A stretch of 64,000 nt of DNA from Castellaniella sp. S9 (GTDB lineage: Bacteria > Pseudomonadota > Gammaproteobacteria > Burkholderiales > Burkholderiaceae_B). This document shows, piece by piece, positions 18,086 to 26,292 of this stretch. Numbering within the stretch: position 1 is the stretch's first letter; each line of letters opens with the position of its first letter. The stretch covers positions 1-64,000 of the forward strand of contig NZ_JAPFGD010000012.1 in assembly GCF_027257175.1 (NCBI RefSeq). Direction: 5' to 3'. The position numbers and the translations under genes were made by a program. A model generated the notes under the pieces. That model did not search any database. It had not been told where the DNA came from and saw only the letters and a list, made by a program, of their open reading frames with translations.

Positions 18086-18499
18086 ATGAACCGCCTGGAT
18101 GAAACCCAGATTGCCGTGCTGCGGAATTTCTACGCCCAGCAAGCCCACCTCATCGACACAGGCCAACACGAAGGCTGGGCGCGCAGCTTCACCCCCAACG
18201 GCGAATTCCATTCCCCCACCTATGGGGCGCCCGCCGTCGGGCACGGCCAGCTCGCGGACATTTCACGGCGCTTCAGCCAATCCGCACAGGACGCGGGCGA
18301 GCGCCATCGCCACATCATCGAGAACGTCTGGGTGGTCGAGTGCGAAGGGGCCTGCGCGCAGGTACGCGCGTACGTCATGATCGTCGGCACCGATCTCGAG
18401 CGGAAAGAAACCCGGATCTTGCGCGTCGTGACGAACATCGACCAGCTGGAAAGGGCCGCCGAGGGCTGGCGAATCCGCCACAGGCGGATCGAATACTGA
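18086..18499 (+). CDS. SnoaL/NTF2-fold protein (possible dehydratase/isomerase)
   Basis: This small 137-residue protein matches the SnoaL-like/nuclear transport factor 2 fold: an N-terminal helix pair (VLRNFYAQQAHLIDTG), a GEFHSPTYG strand, RHRHIIENV and a terminal GWRIRHRRIEY strand. Tyr, Asp, His and Arg fall where dehydratases and isomerases of this fold carry catalytic residues. I chose ATG 18086 because GAGGA precedes it; the longer frame starts inside the stem-loop. The neighbouring SDR and flavoprotein genes suggest it acts on a hydroxylated or keto ring. Family assignment is good; the reaction is inference. Confidence 0.75.
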   Translation: MNRLDETQIAVLRNFYAQQAHLIDTGQHEGWARSFTPNGEFHSPTYGAPAVGHGQLADISRRFSQSAQDAGERHRHIIENVWVVECEGACAQVRAYVMIVGTDLERKETRILRVVTNIDQLERAAEGWRIRHRRIEY

Positions 18500-18573
18500 G
18501 CCGATAGGCTCGACACCGCCAGGCTCCCCGACTTCGCGAAGCCGCGCGGATTCATGGATATTTTTTCAAAGGT

Positions 18574-19395
18574 ATGAAAGTGGAAGATCAATCGACACAG
18601 CCGGGCAGCGGTACCGGCGTCGCACAGTATCCAGAGCTCGCGGGCCGCGTGGCCGTGGTCACCGGTGCAGCCCGCGGCATGGGCGCATGTTTTGCGCTGG
18701 GTCTGGCGAACCAGGGCGTCCACGTCATCGGCGTGGACCTCGACCAGGACGTTTTGCAAAAGTCTTTCGACACTGCTCGCCAGGAAGGACGCCTGGCCTC
18801 GAACGGCACAGGATCACTGACCGCCATGCGTTGCGATGTGTCGCGCCGCGACGAGCTGTTTAAGGTCGCCGCCGAGGCCAAGGCGCGTTTCGGACGCCTC
18901 GACATCTGGATCAACAATGCGGGCGTCTTCATCCAGGCGCCCATCGCCGGCGTCACCCCCGAGGAAGTCGAGCGCACCTTCGGCGTCAACGTCGACGGCG
19001 TGATCTTCGGTGCGCAGGCGGCCGCCGGCGCCATGCAGGGCGGCGGGGTCATCATCAACATGGCCTCGGTGGCCGCCTTCCGTGTTCGGCGCGGCCGGCC
19101 GGTCTACTCGGCCTCCAAGGCGGCGGTCCACAGCCTGACGCAATCGCTGGCCGTCGAACTGGGCGACCAGGGCATCCGCGTCAACGGCGTAGCGCCGGGC
19201 TTCATCGACACGGAAATGACGAACTGGGTCAAAGAGAACCCCGAAGCCATGGCCAAGGCCTTGTCGACGGTCCCGCTGGGACGCATCGGCACGCCCGAAC
19301 AAGTGTTCAACGCCCTGCTTTTCCTCGTGTCCGATTCGGCATCCTACATATCCGGCCAGACGTTGGGCGTGGACGGGGGATCCCGCCATGGCTGA
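18574..19395 (+). CDS. Short-chain dehydrogenase/reductase, first of a pair
   Basis: The 273-residue protein is a classical SDR: nucleotide-binding TGAARGMG near residue 30, NNAG near 111, active-site YSASK near 178, and a C-terminal ISGQTLGVDGG. An acidic residue after the second strand (GVDLDQ) favours NAD(H). It should interconvert an alcohol and a ketone. AAAGG lies close before the ATG. Its end overlaps the start of the next SDR by 8 bp, indicating translational coupling. Substrate unknown. Confidence 0.9.
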   Translation: MKVEDQSTQPGSGTGVAQYPELAGRVAVVTGAARGMGACFALGLANQGVHVIGVDLDQDVLQKSFDTARQEGRLASNGTGSLTAMRCDVSRRDELFKVAAEAKARFGRLDIWINNAGVFIQAPIAGVTPEEVERTFGVNVDGVIFGAQAAAGAMQGGGVIINMASVAAFRVRRGRPVYSASKAAVHSLTQSLAVELGDQGIRVNGVAPGFIDTEMTNWVKENPEAMAKALSTVPLGRIGTPEQVFNALLFLVSDSASYISGQTLGVDGGSRHG

Positions 19396-20176
19396 GCACA
19401 AGGGTGTAGTCCTGGTCACAGGCGGCGCCCAGGGCATGGGCGCATCGCATTCCGAGGCGTTGGGCAAAGCGGGCTGGCACGTGTGCGTGGCGGACGTGAA
19501 GGACACGGCGCCGACGGTGCACACGATCCAGACGCAGGGCGGTTCCGCCAGCGGCCACCGCCTGGATGTGGTGGATTCCGAAGCCTGGAACGCCCTGGCG
19601 GCTCACATCAAGAGCGAGTTCGGCGGCCTGGCCGGGCTGGTGAACAATGCGGGCGTGTCATACCGCCACGGCATCAGCGACACCGATGATGCGAACTGGC
19701 ACAAGGTGATCGGCGTCAATCTGAACGGCGTATTTTTCGGCATGCGCGCGATGGCGCCGCTCATGCGCGACAGCGGCGGCGGCTCGATCATCAATATCTC
19801 GTCCATCTCCGGCCAGCTCGGCTACCACGGCGCGGCCTACGGGGCCAGCAAGTGGGGAGTCCGCGGCCTGACGAAGAGCGCTGCCGGGGAATATGCCCCC
19901 TGGGGAATCCGGACCAACTCCATCCATCCGGGCCTGATCGACACGCCCATGGTGTCCAATGCGGATGCCTTCGTCGCGTCTTCCCTCGAATCGATCCCCT
20001 TCGGGCGGGCGGGAACACCCGCCGAAATCAGTGCGGCCGTGGTCTTCCTCATGTCTCCGGAATCGTCCTACCTGAACGGCAGCGAGCTGACGATCGACGG
20101 CGGCCTGATCGCGGCCGGAACCTATTGGCGGATCCGCCATGAAGCCGCCCAACGATCCAAGGGAGGCGACCTATGA
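19388..20176 (+). CDS. Short-chain dehydrogenase/reductase, second of a pair
   Basis: This 262-residue classical SDR has TGGAQGMG near residue 11, NNAG near 88, a Ser in SSISGQLGYHGAA, and the YGASK active site. The ending LNGSELTIDGG is typical. The acidic VADVKD after the second strand suggests NAD dependence. It overlaps the upstream SDR by 8 bp and the downstream flavoprotein by 4 bp, so the three are translated as a coupled unit. Having two SDRs suggests two hydroxyl positions or stereochemistries on one substrate; this is inference. Confidence 0.9.
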   Translation: MAEHKGVVLVTGGAQGMGASHSEALGKAGWHVCVADVKDTAPTVHTIQTQGGSASGHRLDVVDSEAWNALAAHIKSEFGGLAGLVNNAGVSYRHGISDTDDANWHKVIGVNLNGVFFGMRAMAPLMRDSGGGSIINISSISGQLGYHGAAYGASKWGVRGLTKSAAGEYAPWGIRTNSIHPGLIDTPMVSNADAFVASSLESIPFGRAGTPAEISAAVVFLMSPESSYLNGSELTIDGGLIAAGTYWRIRHEAAQRSKGGDL

Positions 20177-21594
20177 GCAATTGGGACGTGATTGTCATCG
20201 GCGCCGGCGGCGCCGGACTGACCGCGGCGATATCCGCCGCCGAGCAAGGCGCCAGCGTGGCGATCCTGGAGTCCGAAAAGGAAATCGGCGGCTCCACGCA
20301 GCTGTCGGCCGGCCTGTTCACCGCCGCGGACACCAGCGTGCAGCGTGCCCTCGGCATCGAGGATTCGGCCGCGCGTTTTTTCCAACACTATATGGACCTG
20401 AACCAATGGCGCCTGCAGCCTGGCTTGATCCAGCGGTTCTGCGAGGCCTCGGGGCCGACGCTGGAATGGCTGATCGGCCTGGGCGTGGATTTCCCGTCGA
20501 AGTTCTCGACCAATGCGCATGACCCCGGTCTGATGCAGGCGGGTGTCGAAGACGTCTGGCGCGGCCACGTCCCCAAGGACCAGGGGTATGGCCTGGTCAG
20601 CGCCCTGAACCAGCAGCGGCTGGAAAAAGGCATCGATCTGTTCCTGGACAATCGGGTCGAGGACCTGGTCGTCGAGGACGGGCAGGTGCGCGGCATCAAG
20701 ATCGGCGGCGAGCTGATCGAAGCCAGCGCCGTGGTCGTGGCCAGCGGCGGGCTGTCCCACAACAGCCACCTGCGCCGGCTGTATTACCCTGAAACGCTGG
20801 AGGCCGGCGAGGACCTGTTCATCGTGGCGGCGCCCGGCAGCCGGGGCGACCACATCCGCTTTGCCGACTCGGCCCAGGCCGCGCTGACCGGCCATGGACA
20901 GGGCCTGCTGATGGTCACCTCCTATATCCAGCGGCTGCACCATTGGCAGTCGGGCTTTCCGCCGCGCTCCAGGATCTACATCAACCAGTCGGGCGACCGC
21001 TTCATGAACGAGGATATCCCGTACGCGGTATCCCCGGGCATCGTGCGGGACAACGGCGGCCTGGTGTGGAACGTGTTCGATGAAAAGGCCCGTACCTCGC
21101 TGCCGGAAGGCTATATGCACTGGAACAAGGACCGCGTCGCGGAGGATGCCGAAAGCGGCGCCATGCTGAGCGCGCAGACCCTGGACGAGCTCGCCGCCAA
21201 GATGCACGTGCCGGCCGACCGCCTGAAGGCGGCCGTCGAGCGCTGGAACGAACAGCTGCCCAATGGAACCGACCCGGACTTCCTGCGGCAGGCCACCATG
21301 CACAACAAGGGCGACGACCGGCCCCTCGATCCCATCGCCCAGGCGCCTTTCTATGCCGCCCGGACCTGCCCCGCCGAACTGGTGTGCACCCACACGGGCC
21401 TCGCCATCGATACCGAGGCACGCGTGCGCAATGCCCACGGCGCGGTGATCAAGGGCCTGTACGCGGCCGGCGAAGCCGGCGGCGGCGTGCTGGGCAACCG
21501 CTACGTCGGCGGCGGCAACTCGATCGCCAATGCCCTGACGATGGGCCGCATTGCCGGCCTGTCGGCGGCCATGGATACCGCGGCAGCCCGCTGA
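20173..21594 (+). CDS. FAD-dependent oxidoreductase of the fumarate reductase/ketosteroid dehydrogenase type
   Basis: The 473-residue protein opens with the FAD-binding IVIGAGGAGLTAAI motif and GGSTQLSAG. It has the family's central catalytic/cap domain and closes with GLYAAGEAGGGVLGNRYVGGGNSIANALTMGRIAG, the second FAD-contact motif of FAD_binding_2 proteins. Relatives include flavocytochrome c fumarate reductase, 3-ketosteroid dehydrogenases and BaiJ/urocanate-reductase-like enzymes, which add or remove hydrogens across an activated C=C bond. No signal peptide or haem motif is seen, so it is probably cytoplasmic. It overlaps the second SDR by 4 bp. Confidence 0.87.
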   Translation: MSNWDVIVIGAGGAGLTAAISAAEQGASVAILESEKEIGGSTQLSAGLFTAADTSVQRALGIEDSAARFFQHYMDLNQWRLQPGLIQRFCEASGPTLEWLIGLGVDFPSKFSTNAHDPGLMQAGVEDVWRGHVPKDQGYGLVSALNQQRLEKGIDLFLDNRVEDLVVEDGQVRGIKIGGELIEASAVVVASGGLSHNSHLRRLYYPETLEAGEDLFIVAAPGSRGDHIRFADSAQAALTGHGQGLLMVTSYIQRLHHWQSGFPPRSRIYINQSGDRFMNEDIPYAVSPGIVRDNGGLVWNVFDEKARTSLPEGYMHWNKDRVAEDAESGAMLSAQTLDELAAKMHVPADRLKAAVERWNEQLPNGTDPDFLRQATMHNKGDDRPLDPIAQAPFYAARTCPAELVCTHTGLAIDTEARVRNAHGAVIKGLYAAGEAGGGVLGNRYVGGGNSIANALTMGRIAGLSAAMDTAAAR

Positions 21595-21656
21595 TCATCC
21601 GGGCGTCGTGGCCGCGCCGGTCATGACGCCCGTTCTTTTTTCACAAAGGATTCCTC

Positions 21657-22208
21657 ATGAACGACCAAGAGAAGTTCCTGCAGCGGATGGCTGCCGAACA
21701 CGAGATCAAGAACGTCCTGCAGCAGTATTGCCGCGGGGTGGACAGGCGCGACTTCGACCTGGTGCGCTCGACCTACCATACGGACGCCATGGACTATCAC
21801 GGCCCGTACAACGGCGACGTGGACGGCCTGATCCAATGGATGACGCGGCGCCATGAAGGGGTCGCGCAATCCATGCACCTGCTGGGCAACTGCATCATCG
21901 ATTGGGTGAGCGACACGGTGGCCCTCGTGGAAACGTATTGCGTGACCTACCAGAAGCTCAAGAGCGGCGGCGCGGCGTCCACCTCGGACGTGGGCCTGAC
22001 CGTGGGCGGCAGCGGCCAGCAGACGCAGGTCCGCTGCCGATATCTGGACCGGCTGGAAAAACGCGACGGCGTCTGGCGGATCGCCAAACGCGTCGTGGCC
22101 TACGAGTCCCTGCTGCTCGAGGAATCGCCGGGCGACGCGCCTTTTTCAGCCAGCATGCAGCTGGCGACGCGCGGCAAGGACGATCCGCTCTATGATCTGC
22201 TGGGCTAG
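21657..22208 (+). CDS. SnoaL/NTF2-fold protein with dehydratase-type active-site residues
   Basis: This 183-residue protein starts with helix EHEIKNVLQQYCRGVDRRD, then SMHLLGN and a closing WRIAKRVVAYESLL strand. The Tyr and Asp in YCRGVD, the His in SMH and the Arg in the last strand align by eye with the catalytic set known for BaiE-type bile acid dehydratase and scytalone-dehydratase-like members of the fold. It is the second such gene in the operon and the last intact one; a truncated flavin reductase follows. An AAAGGATT ribosome site precedes the ATG. Dehydratase function is inferred. Confidence 0.75.
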   Translation: MNDQEKFLQRMAAEHEIKNVLQQYCRGVDRRDFDLVRSTYHTDAMDYHGPYNGDVDGLIQWMTRRHEGVAQSMHLLGNCIIDWVSDTVALVETYCVTYQKLKSGGAASTSDVGLTVGGSGQQTQVRCRYLDRLEKRDGVWRIAKRVVAYESLLLEESPGDAPFSASMQLATRGKDDPLYDLLG

Positions 22209-22261
22209 TGTCCTGTCTGGCTAATTCCGATCCTTACCTTCGGCGCCTGGCGACGACGATC

Positions 22262-22734
22262 GCCGCGCGGTCCGGCAGGTGTGGCCCGCCGACAAGGCAT
22301 TGGGATTCAGGCTGAACGGCACCGACTGGATCGAAGGCGGGATCGTGATCGACGAGACGGTGGCGGTGGCCCGGACGTTGAAGGACCTGGGCGTCGACTA
22401 CATCAGCGTGTCCAGCGGCGGCAATACGCACGCCCAGAAACTGCCGCCGATGGTGCCCGGCTACCAGGTCAGCCTGGCCGAGCGCGTGCGCAAGGATGCG
22501 CAGATCACGACACTGGCGGCGGGACTGATCGTGACGCCTGGGCAGGCCGAACACATCGTGGCATCGGGACAGGCGGATTTTACCGGGATCGGGCGCGCGG
22601 TCCTGGATGATCCCCGTTGGGGATTGCATGCGCAGCATGCCCTGGACGGCAAAGCAGACTACCCGCGATCGCACTGGCGCGCCGGGCCCGGTATCTGGCC
22701 GGGGTTTCCCCTGGCGCACCCGCAGTCCTCGTGA
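22262..22734 (+). pseudogene. C-terminal remnant of an NADH:flavin oxidoreductase (Old Yellow Enzyme family)
   Basis: The frame reads RAVRQVWPADKALGFRLNGT and continues through YISVSSGGN, GLIVTPGQAEHIVASGQADFTGIGRAVLDDPRW to the stop. This is the C-terminal 40% or so of a YqjM/NamA-like ene-reductase barrel, including the flavin-phosphate loop near the end. The N-terminal half is missing. An in-frame stop lies at 22222-22224, and the sequence before about 22260 does not continue the family. It sits directly after the SnoaL-like gene in the same direction, so it was probably part of that operon. It is unlikely to be active. Confidence 0.8.
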
Positions 22735-22771
22735 CGGCGACAGGCGTCATCCGATCATTGAAACGCAGCAG

Positions 22772-22846
22772 TGGCGCGCCCGCCAGGAATCGAACCTGGA
22801 TCAGAGGCTTCGGAGGCCCCTATTCTATCCATTGAACCACAGGCGC
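22772..22846 (-). tRNA. tRNA-Arg (anticodon CCG)
   Basis: The minus strand folds as a cloverleaf: acceptor arms GCGCCTG and CGGGCGC, a TTCGATT T-loop, and anticodon stem GGGGC/GCCTC around loop CTCCGAA with anticodon CCG at 22811-22813. The 3' CCA is encoded at 22772-22774. It decodes CGG arginine codons. Confidence 0.95.
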
Positions 22847-22856
22847 AAGGCCCGCT

Positions 22857-22862
22857 ATTGTA
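22857..22862 (-). promoter_or_regulatory. Possible -10 element of the tRNA-Arg promoter
   Basis: TACAAT on the minus strand is followed by the GC-rich discriminator AGCGGGCC just before the tRNA, a common arrangement for stable RNA genes. I do not see a good -35. Confidence 0.35.
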
Positions 22863-22937
22863 CAGTGTTTGGAAGGCGCGCGCCGAGCCAGGCCGGCGCT
22901 GGACCCCGGGGGCCATGCGTGAGGACACGCGTCCCGC

Positions 22938-22943
22938 TATAAT
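22938..22943 (+). promoter_or_regulatory. Possible -10 element of the cytochrome gene
   Basis: A perfect TATAAT lies 82 bp before the cytochrome ATG in a short gap. No clear -35 is present at the correct spacing. Confidence 0.35.
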
Positions 22944-23024
22944 CGTTGTTTGATGCCTGGAGCATCGCGCCGATGCGTTTGGCACGGCCCTGCAGCATTC
23001 GAATAAAACACCCAGGATTCAACC

Positions 23025-23945
23025 ATGAGCCACGAAGAAAACGCCGCCGAATCGCACGGACACGAAAGCATCATCAAGACCCCGCGTCAACTGCTGATCA
23101 CCGTCATCCTGGCCTTTCTGATCCCTATCGTGGTCATCATGATGCTGGTGAACCTGGTCGGGGCCAGCATCAAGACCGGCGCGGGCTCCGACGGCCAAAC
23201 GCCCGAAGCCATCGCCAAACGCATCCAGCCGGTCGCCGGCTTCAAGCTCGTCGACGCCGACGCGCCCAAGGTCTTCAAGACCGGCCAACAAGTCTTCGAA
23301 TCCACCTGTAGCGCCTGCCACACTGCAGGGGTGGCAGGCGCGCCCAAGTTCGGCGACGAGGCCGCCTGGGCGCCCTTCATCAAGCAAGGCTACGAGAGCC
23401 TGGTCAAGAACGCCATCCATGGGATCGGCGCCATGCCGCCCAAGGGCGGCAATGCCTCGCTGGACGATTTCGAGGTCGAGCGCGCCGTCGTCTACATGGT
23501 CAACCACTCAGGCGCTTCGTTCGACGAGCCCAAGGAACCGGCTGCCGGCGACGGTGAGGCCAAGGCCGAGGCCGCGCCCGCCCAGGCGGCTGCGGCGCCC
23601 GCCGCCGCGGCCGAGCAGCCCGCGGCAAGCGAGCAGGCTGCGCCCGCAGCCGCACAAGACGCCGCCCCGCAACAGGCTGCCGCGCCGGCCGAGGCCGCCA
23701 GCGCCAATCCGCTCGGTGAAAAAATCTACAAGACCTATTGCTTCGCCTGCCATGCCTCCGGGGTGGCCGGCGCGCCCAAGTTCGGCGACAAGGATGCCTG
23801 GGCCCCGTTCATCAAGACCGGCATGGACGAAATGCTCAAGAACGCCATCAAGGGCGTGGGCGCCATGCCGCCGCGCGGCGGCTCGCAGGCCACCGACGAG
23901 GAACTCAAGGCCGCCATCGAATACATGGTCGACGCCGCCCAGTAA
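23025..23945 (+). CDS. Membrane-anchored tandem c-type cytochrome (two haems)
   Basis: The 306-residue protein has one N-terminal membrane anchor (about residues 24-46) and two cytochrome c domains. Haem-binding CSACH lies near residue 95 and CFACH near 240, joined by an Ala/Pro/Glu-rich linker at about 170-225. The domains are internal duplicates, sharing VAGAPKFGD..AWAPFIK and the GAMPP motif that supplies the distal Met ligand. It should carry electrons in the periplasm towards a terminal oxidase or from a dehydrogenase. It stands alone, convergent with the following gene at one base distance. Confidence 0.92.
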   Translation: MSHEENAAESHGHESIIKTPRQLLITVILAFLIPIVVIMMLVNLVGASIKTGAGSDGQTPEAIAKRIQPVAGFKLVDADAPKVFKTGQQVFESTCSACHTAGVAGAPKFGDEAAWAPFIKQGYESLVKNAIHGIGAMPPKGGNASLDDFEVERAVVYMVNHSGASFDEPKEPAAGDGEAKAEAAPAQAAAAPAAAAEQPAASEQAAPAAAQDAAPQQAAAPAEAASANPLGEKIYKTYCFACHASGVAGAPKFGDKDAWAPFIKTGMDEMLKNAIKGVGAMPPRGGSQATDEELKAAIEYMVDAAQ

Positions 23946-23946
23946 T

Positions 23947-25182
23947 TCAGGCGTTCGCGGCAACGAAATCGGCGATCTCGTCCTCGCTCATCCCCAAGCG
24001 ATCGCGCAGGATCATGGCGGTGTGCTCGCCCAGCAAGGGCGGGCCGCGATGCGCCGCCAGCGGCGAGGCGCTCAGCCGCATCGGACTGGACACCGTGGGC
24101 ATGTGCCCGGCCACCGGATGCGGCACCATCTGCAGCAGGCCGCGCGCCTTGACCTGGGGGTTCTGATAGACCTGCTCCAGCGTATTGATGGGGCCGGCGG
24201 GCACGCCGGCCTGCTCGAGCGCCAGAAGCCATTCATCGCGTGATCGCCGCTTCATGGCCTCGACCAGGATGGGAATCAGGATCTCGCGGTGCACGACGCG
24301 CCCCTCGTTGCGGGCAAAGCGCCGGTCGGCGGCCAAGGCGGGCTGGCCGATCACCCGGCAATACGCCCGGAACTGGGTATCGTTGCCCACCGCCACGATC
24401 AGGTGCCCGTCCTGTGCCGCAAAGACCTGGTAGGGAACGAGATTCTGGTGGGCATTGCCGGCGCGGCGCGGCGCCTGGCCCGTCGTCAGGTAGTTCATGT
24501 TCTGGTTGGCCAGCATGGCGACCTGGCAGTCCAGCAGCGCCATGTCGATGTGCTGGCCCTCGCCGCTGCGGCCGCGTTCGAGCAGGGCGGCCAGGATCGC
24601 CACGGTGGAATACATGCCCGTCATCAGGTCGGCCACGGCGACGCCGGCCTTCTGCGGTCCGCCGCCGGGCAGTTCATCGCGCTCGCCGGTGACGCTCATC
24701 AGGCCGCCCAGCCCCTGGATCATGAAGTCATAGCCCGGACGATTGGCATAGGGTCCGGTCTGGCCAAAGCCCGTGATCGAGCAATACACCAGCGCCGGAT
24801 TGAGCGCGCGGATGCTGTCGTAGTCCAGGCCGTACTTGCGCAGCCCACCGACCTTGAAATTCTCGACCAGCACGTCGCACTGGCACGCCAGGCGGCGCAC
24901 CACATCCGCCCCCCGCGCGCTGGCAATGTCGACCGCCACGGAATACTTGTTGCGGTTGGCGGCCGCGTAATAGGCCGCCTCGGTGGTGTCCCGGCCGTAA
25001 GCGTCCTTGACGTAGGGCGGCCCCCAGCCGCGCGTGTCGTCGCCGGAGAGGGGGCGTTCGATCTTGATGACTTCGGCGCCCAGATCGGCGAGGTTCTGGG
25101 TGCACCAAGGACCCGCCAGCACGCGCGTCAGATCCAGGACGCGGATACCGGACAGGGCGGGAGGACGAGGCGTTTCGGTCAT
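23947..25182 (-). CDS. CaiB/BaiF family (type III) CoA-transferase
   Basis: This 411-residue protein begins LSGIRVLDLTRVLAGPWCTQ, typical of the family. It has ADLGAEVIKIERP, VLVENFKVGGL and the catalytic aspartate in HIDMALLDCQVAML. Members move CoA between carboxylic acids, for example formyl-, succinyl- or oxalyl-CoA to an acceptor. AGGAG lies before the ATG. The gene is monocistronic, lies downstream of the LysR gene on the same strand, and converges with the cytochrome gene. Donor and acceptor cannot be read from sequence. Confidence 0.9.
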   Translation of the reverse strand: MTETPRPPALSGIRVLDLTRVLAGPWCTQNLADLGAEVIKIERPLSGDDTRGWGPPYVKDAYGRDTTEAAYYAAANRNKYSVAVDIASARGADVVRRLACQCDVLVENFKVGGLRKYGLDYDSIRALNPALVYCSITGFGQTGPYANRPGYDFMIQGLGGLMSVTGERDELPGGGPQKAGVAVADLMTGMYSTVAILAALLERGRSGEGQHIDMALLDCQVAMLANQNMNYLTTGQAPRRAGNAHQNLVPYQVFAAQDGHLIVAVGNDTQFRAYCRVIGQPALAADRRFARNEGRVVHREILIPILVEAMKRRSRDEWLLALEQAGVPAGPINTLEQVYQNPQVKARGLLQMVPHPVAGHMPTVSSPMRLSASPLAAHRGPPLLGEHTAMILRDRLGMSEDEIADFVAANA

Positions 25183-25222
25183 GGAGGCTCCTGAGTTCGC
25201 GCCAGTTTACGGCCTGTTCACC

Positions 25223-26140
25223 CTAGCGCGCGTCCGCGAGCCCCCATTCGATCTCGCCGGTGAACGCCGGCAGGAATTGCGCAAAGACCTCGGCCGCCGG
25301 CGAGAGGCTCGCATGGCGGCGCGTGTAGACGAAGAACCGGCGCCGCACCTCGGGGTCGTGCAGCGGACGCATCCGCATGCCGTACAGGTCGACCAGCGGG
25401 CGCGCGTACGGCAGGCACGGCGTGATCCCGAGCCCCGCGCTGACCATGCTCAGGGCCGTGCTCATGAACGCGACCTCGTGGCTGGGGCGGATGGACGGCG
25501 TGGAGATCGCCCCATGCAGGTCCAGCATCAGGCGATCGGTGAACTGGCCCTGCAAGGCGATGATCGGGTGGCGCATCGCATCGGCCCAGGTGATGCGCTC
25601 GATCGATTCCAGGGGGTGGCCCGGGGGAAAGACGATCATGAAAGGCAGATCGAACAGCGGCTCGGCGCCCAGGTCCGCCAACTCGTCGCGCTGCGGGCCG
25701 ACGCCGATGTCGACTTCGCCGCGCAGGATGCGCGTGATGACGTTCTCGACCGCGCAATCCACCAGATGGACGCGCACGTCCGGGTAGGTCTCGCGGAATC
25801 GGGCGATCAGGGCCGGCATGAGCGTGCTGGCCATCAGTTGCGGCGCGGCGATCCGCACGATCCCGCTGTGCAGGCGCTTGAGACTGTCGATCCCCTCGAG
25901 GGCGCTGTCCAGGTCCTGCAGGATCTTGGTGACGACCGGATGGAACTCGCGCCCGATCTCGGAGAGCTGGATGCGGCGCGTGTTCCGGTCGACGAGGCGG
26001 ACGCCCAGCCCGGCCTCGAGCTCTTTGATCAGGCCGCTGAGCGCCGACTGCGTCACGTGCATGGACTCCGCCGCCCGCGTGAAACTGCCGGTGCGCGCCA
26101 GCGCGGCGAAGGCGCGCAATTGCCTCAAAGTCACGTCCAT
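25223..26140 (-). CDS. LysR-type transcriptional regulator
   Basis: The 305-residue protein has the LysR winged helix at residues 1-60 (MDVTLRQLRAFAALARTGSF, AAESMHVTQSALSGLIKELE, then LVDRNTRRIQLSEIG) and a periplasmic-binding-protein-like effector domain. It is divergent from the TRAP-FAH-maiA operon, the standard arrangement for a LysR activator sensing the pathway substrate. It could also regulate the CoA-transferase 40 bp downstream on its own strand. Effector unknown. Confidence 0.92.
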   Translation of the reverse strand: MDVTLRQLRAFAALARTGSFTRAAESMHVTQSALSGLIKELEAGLGVRLVDRNTRRIQLSEIGREFHPVVTKILQDLDSALEGIDSLKRLHSGIVRIAAPQLMASTLMPALIARFRETYPDVRVHLVDCAVENVITRILRGEVDIGVGPQRDELADLGAEPLFDLPFMIVFPPGHPLESIERITWADAMRHPIIALQGQFTDRLMLDLHGAISTPSIRPSHEVAFMSTALSMVSAGLGITPCLPYARPLVDLYGMRMRPLHDPEVRRRFFVYTRRHASLSPAAEVFAQFLPAFTGEIEWGLADAR

Positions 26141-26292
26141 TGCGAATCCATAAGATTTACAGATAAATGCATATGAAAATACCGTTTGTATGATAGCTGG
26201 AATTTACCTTTAATACGGGGATACCGAAACGGCTCATCGAAAGCCCCGGGAGGATCCCCCCATGCCCGCATTCCATTCAAAGGGAAACCACC
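26141..26292. promoter_or_regulatory. Divergent LysR/TRAP promoter region
   Basis: This 152-bp gap is AT-rich near 26150-26215, unlike its surroundings. It contains the imperfect inverted motif ATGCATATG (26167-26175) and TTGTATGAT (26185-26193), a possible LysR recognition area. I do not see unambiguous -35/-10 boxes. Confidence 0.4.

Noticed and set aside
22209-22260. Insertion-sequence end next to the truncated Old Yellow Enzyme
   Set aside because: The short TGTCCTGTCTGG stretch looks like a possible element border, but there is no partner inverted repeat, target duplication or transposase.
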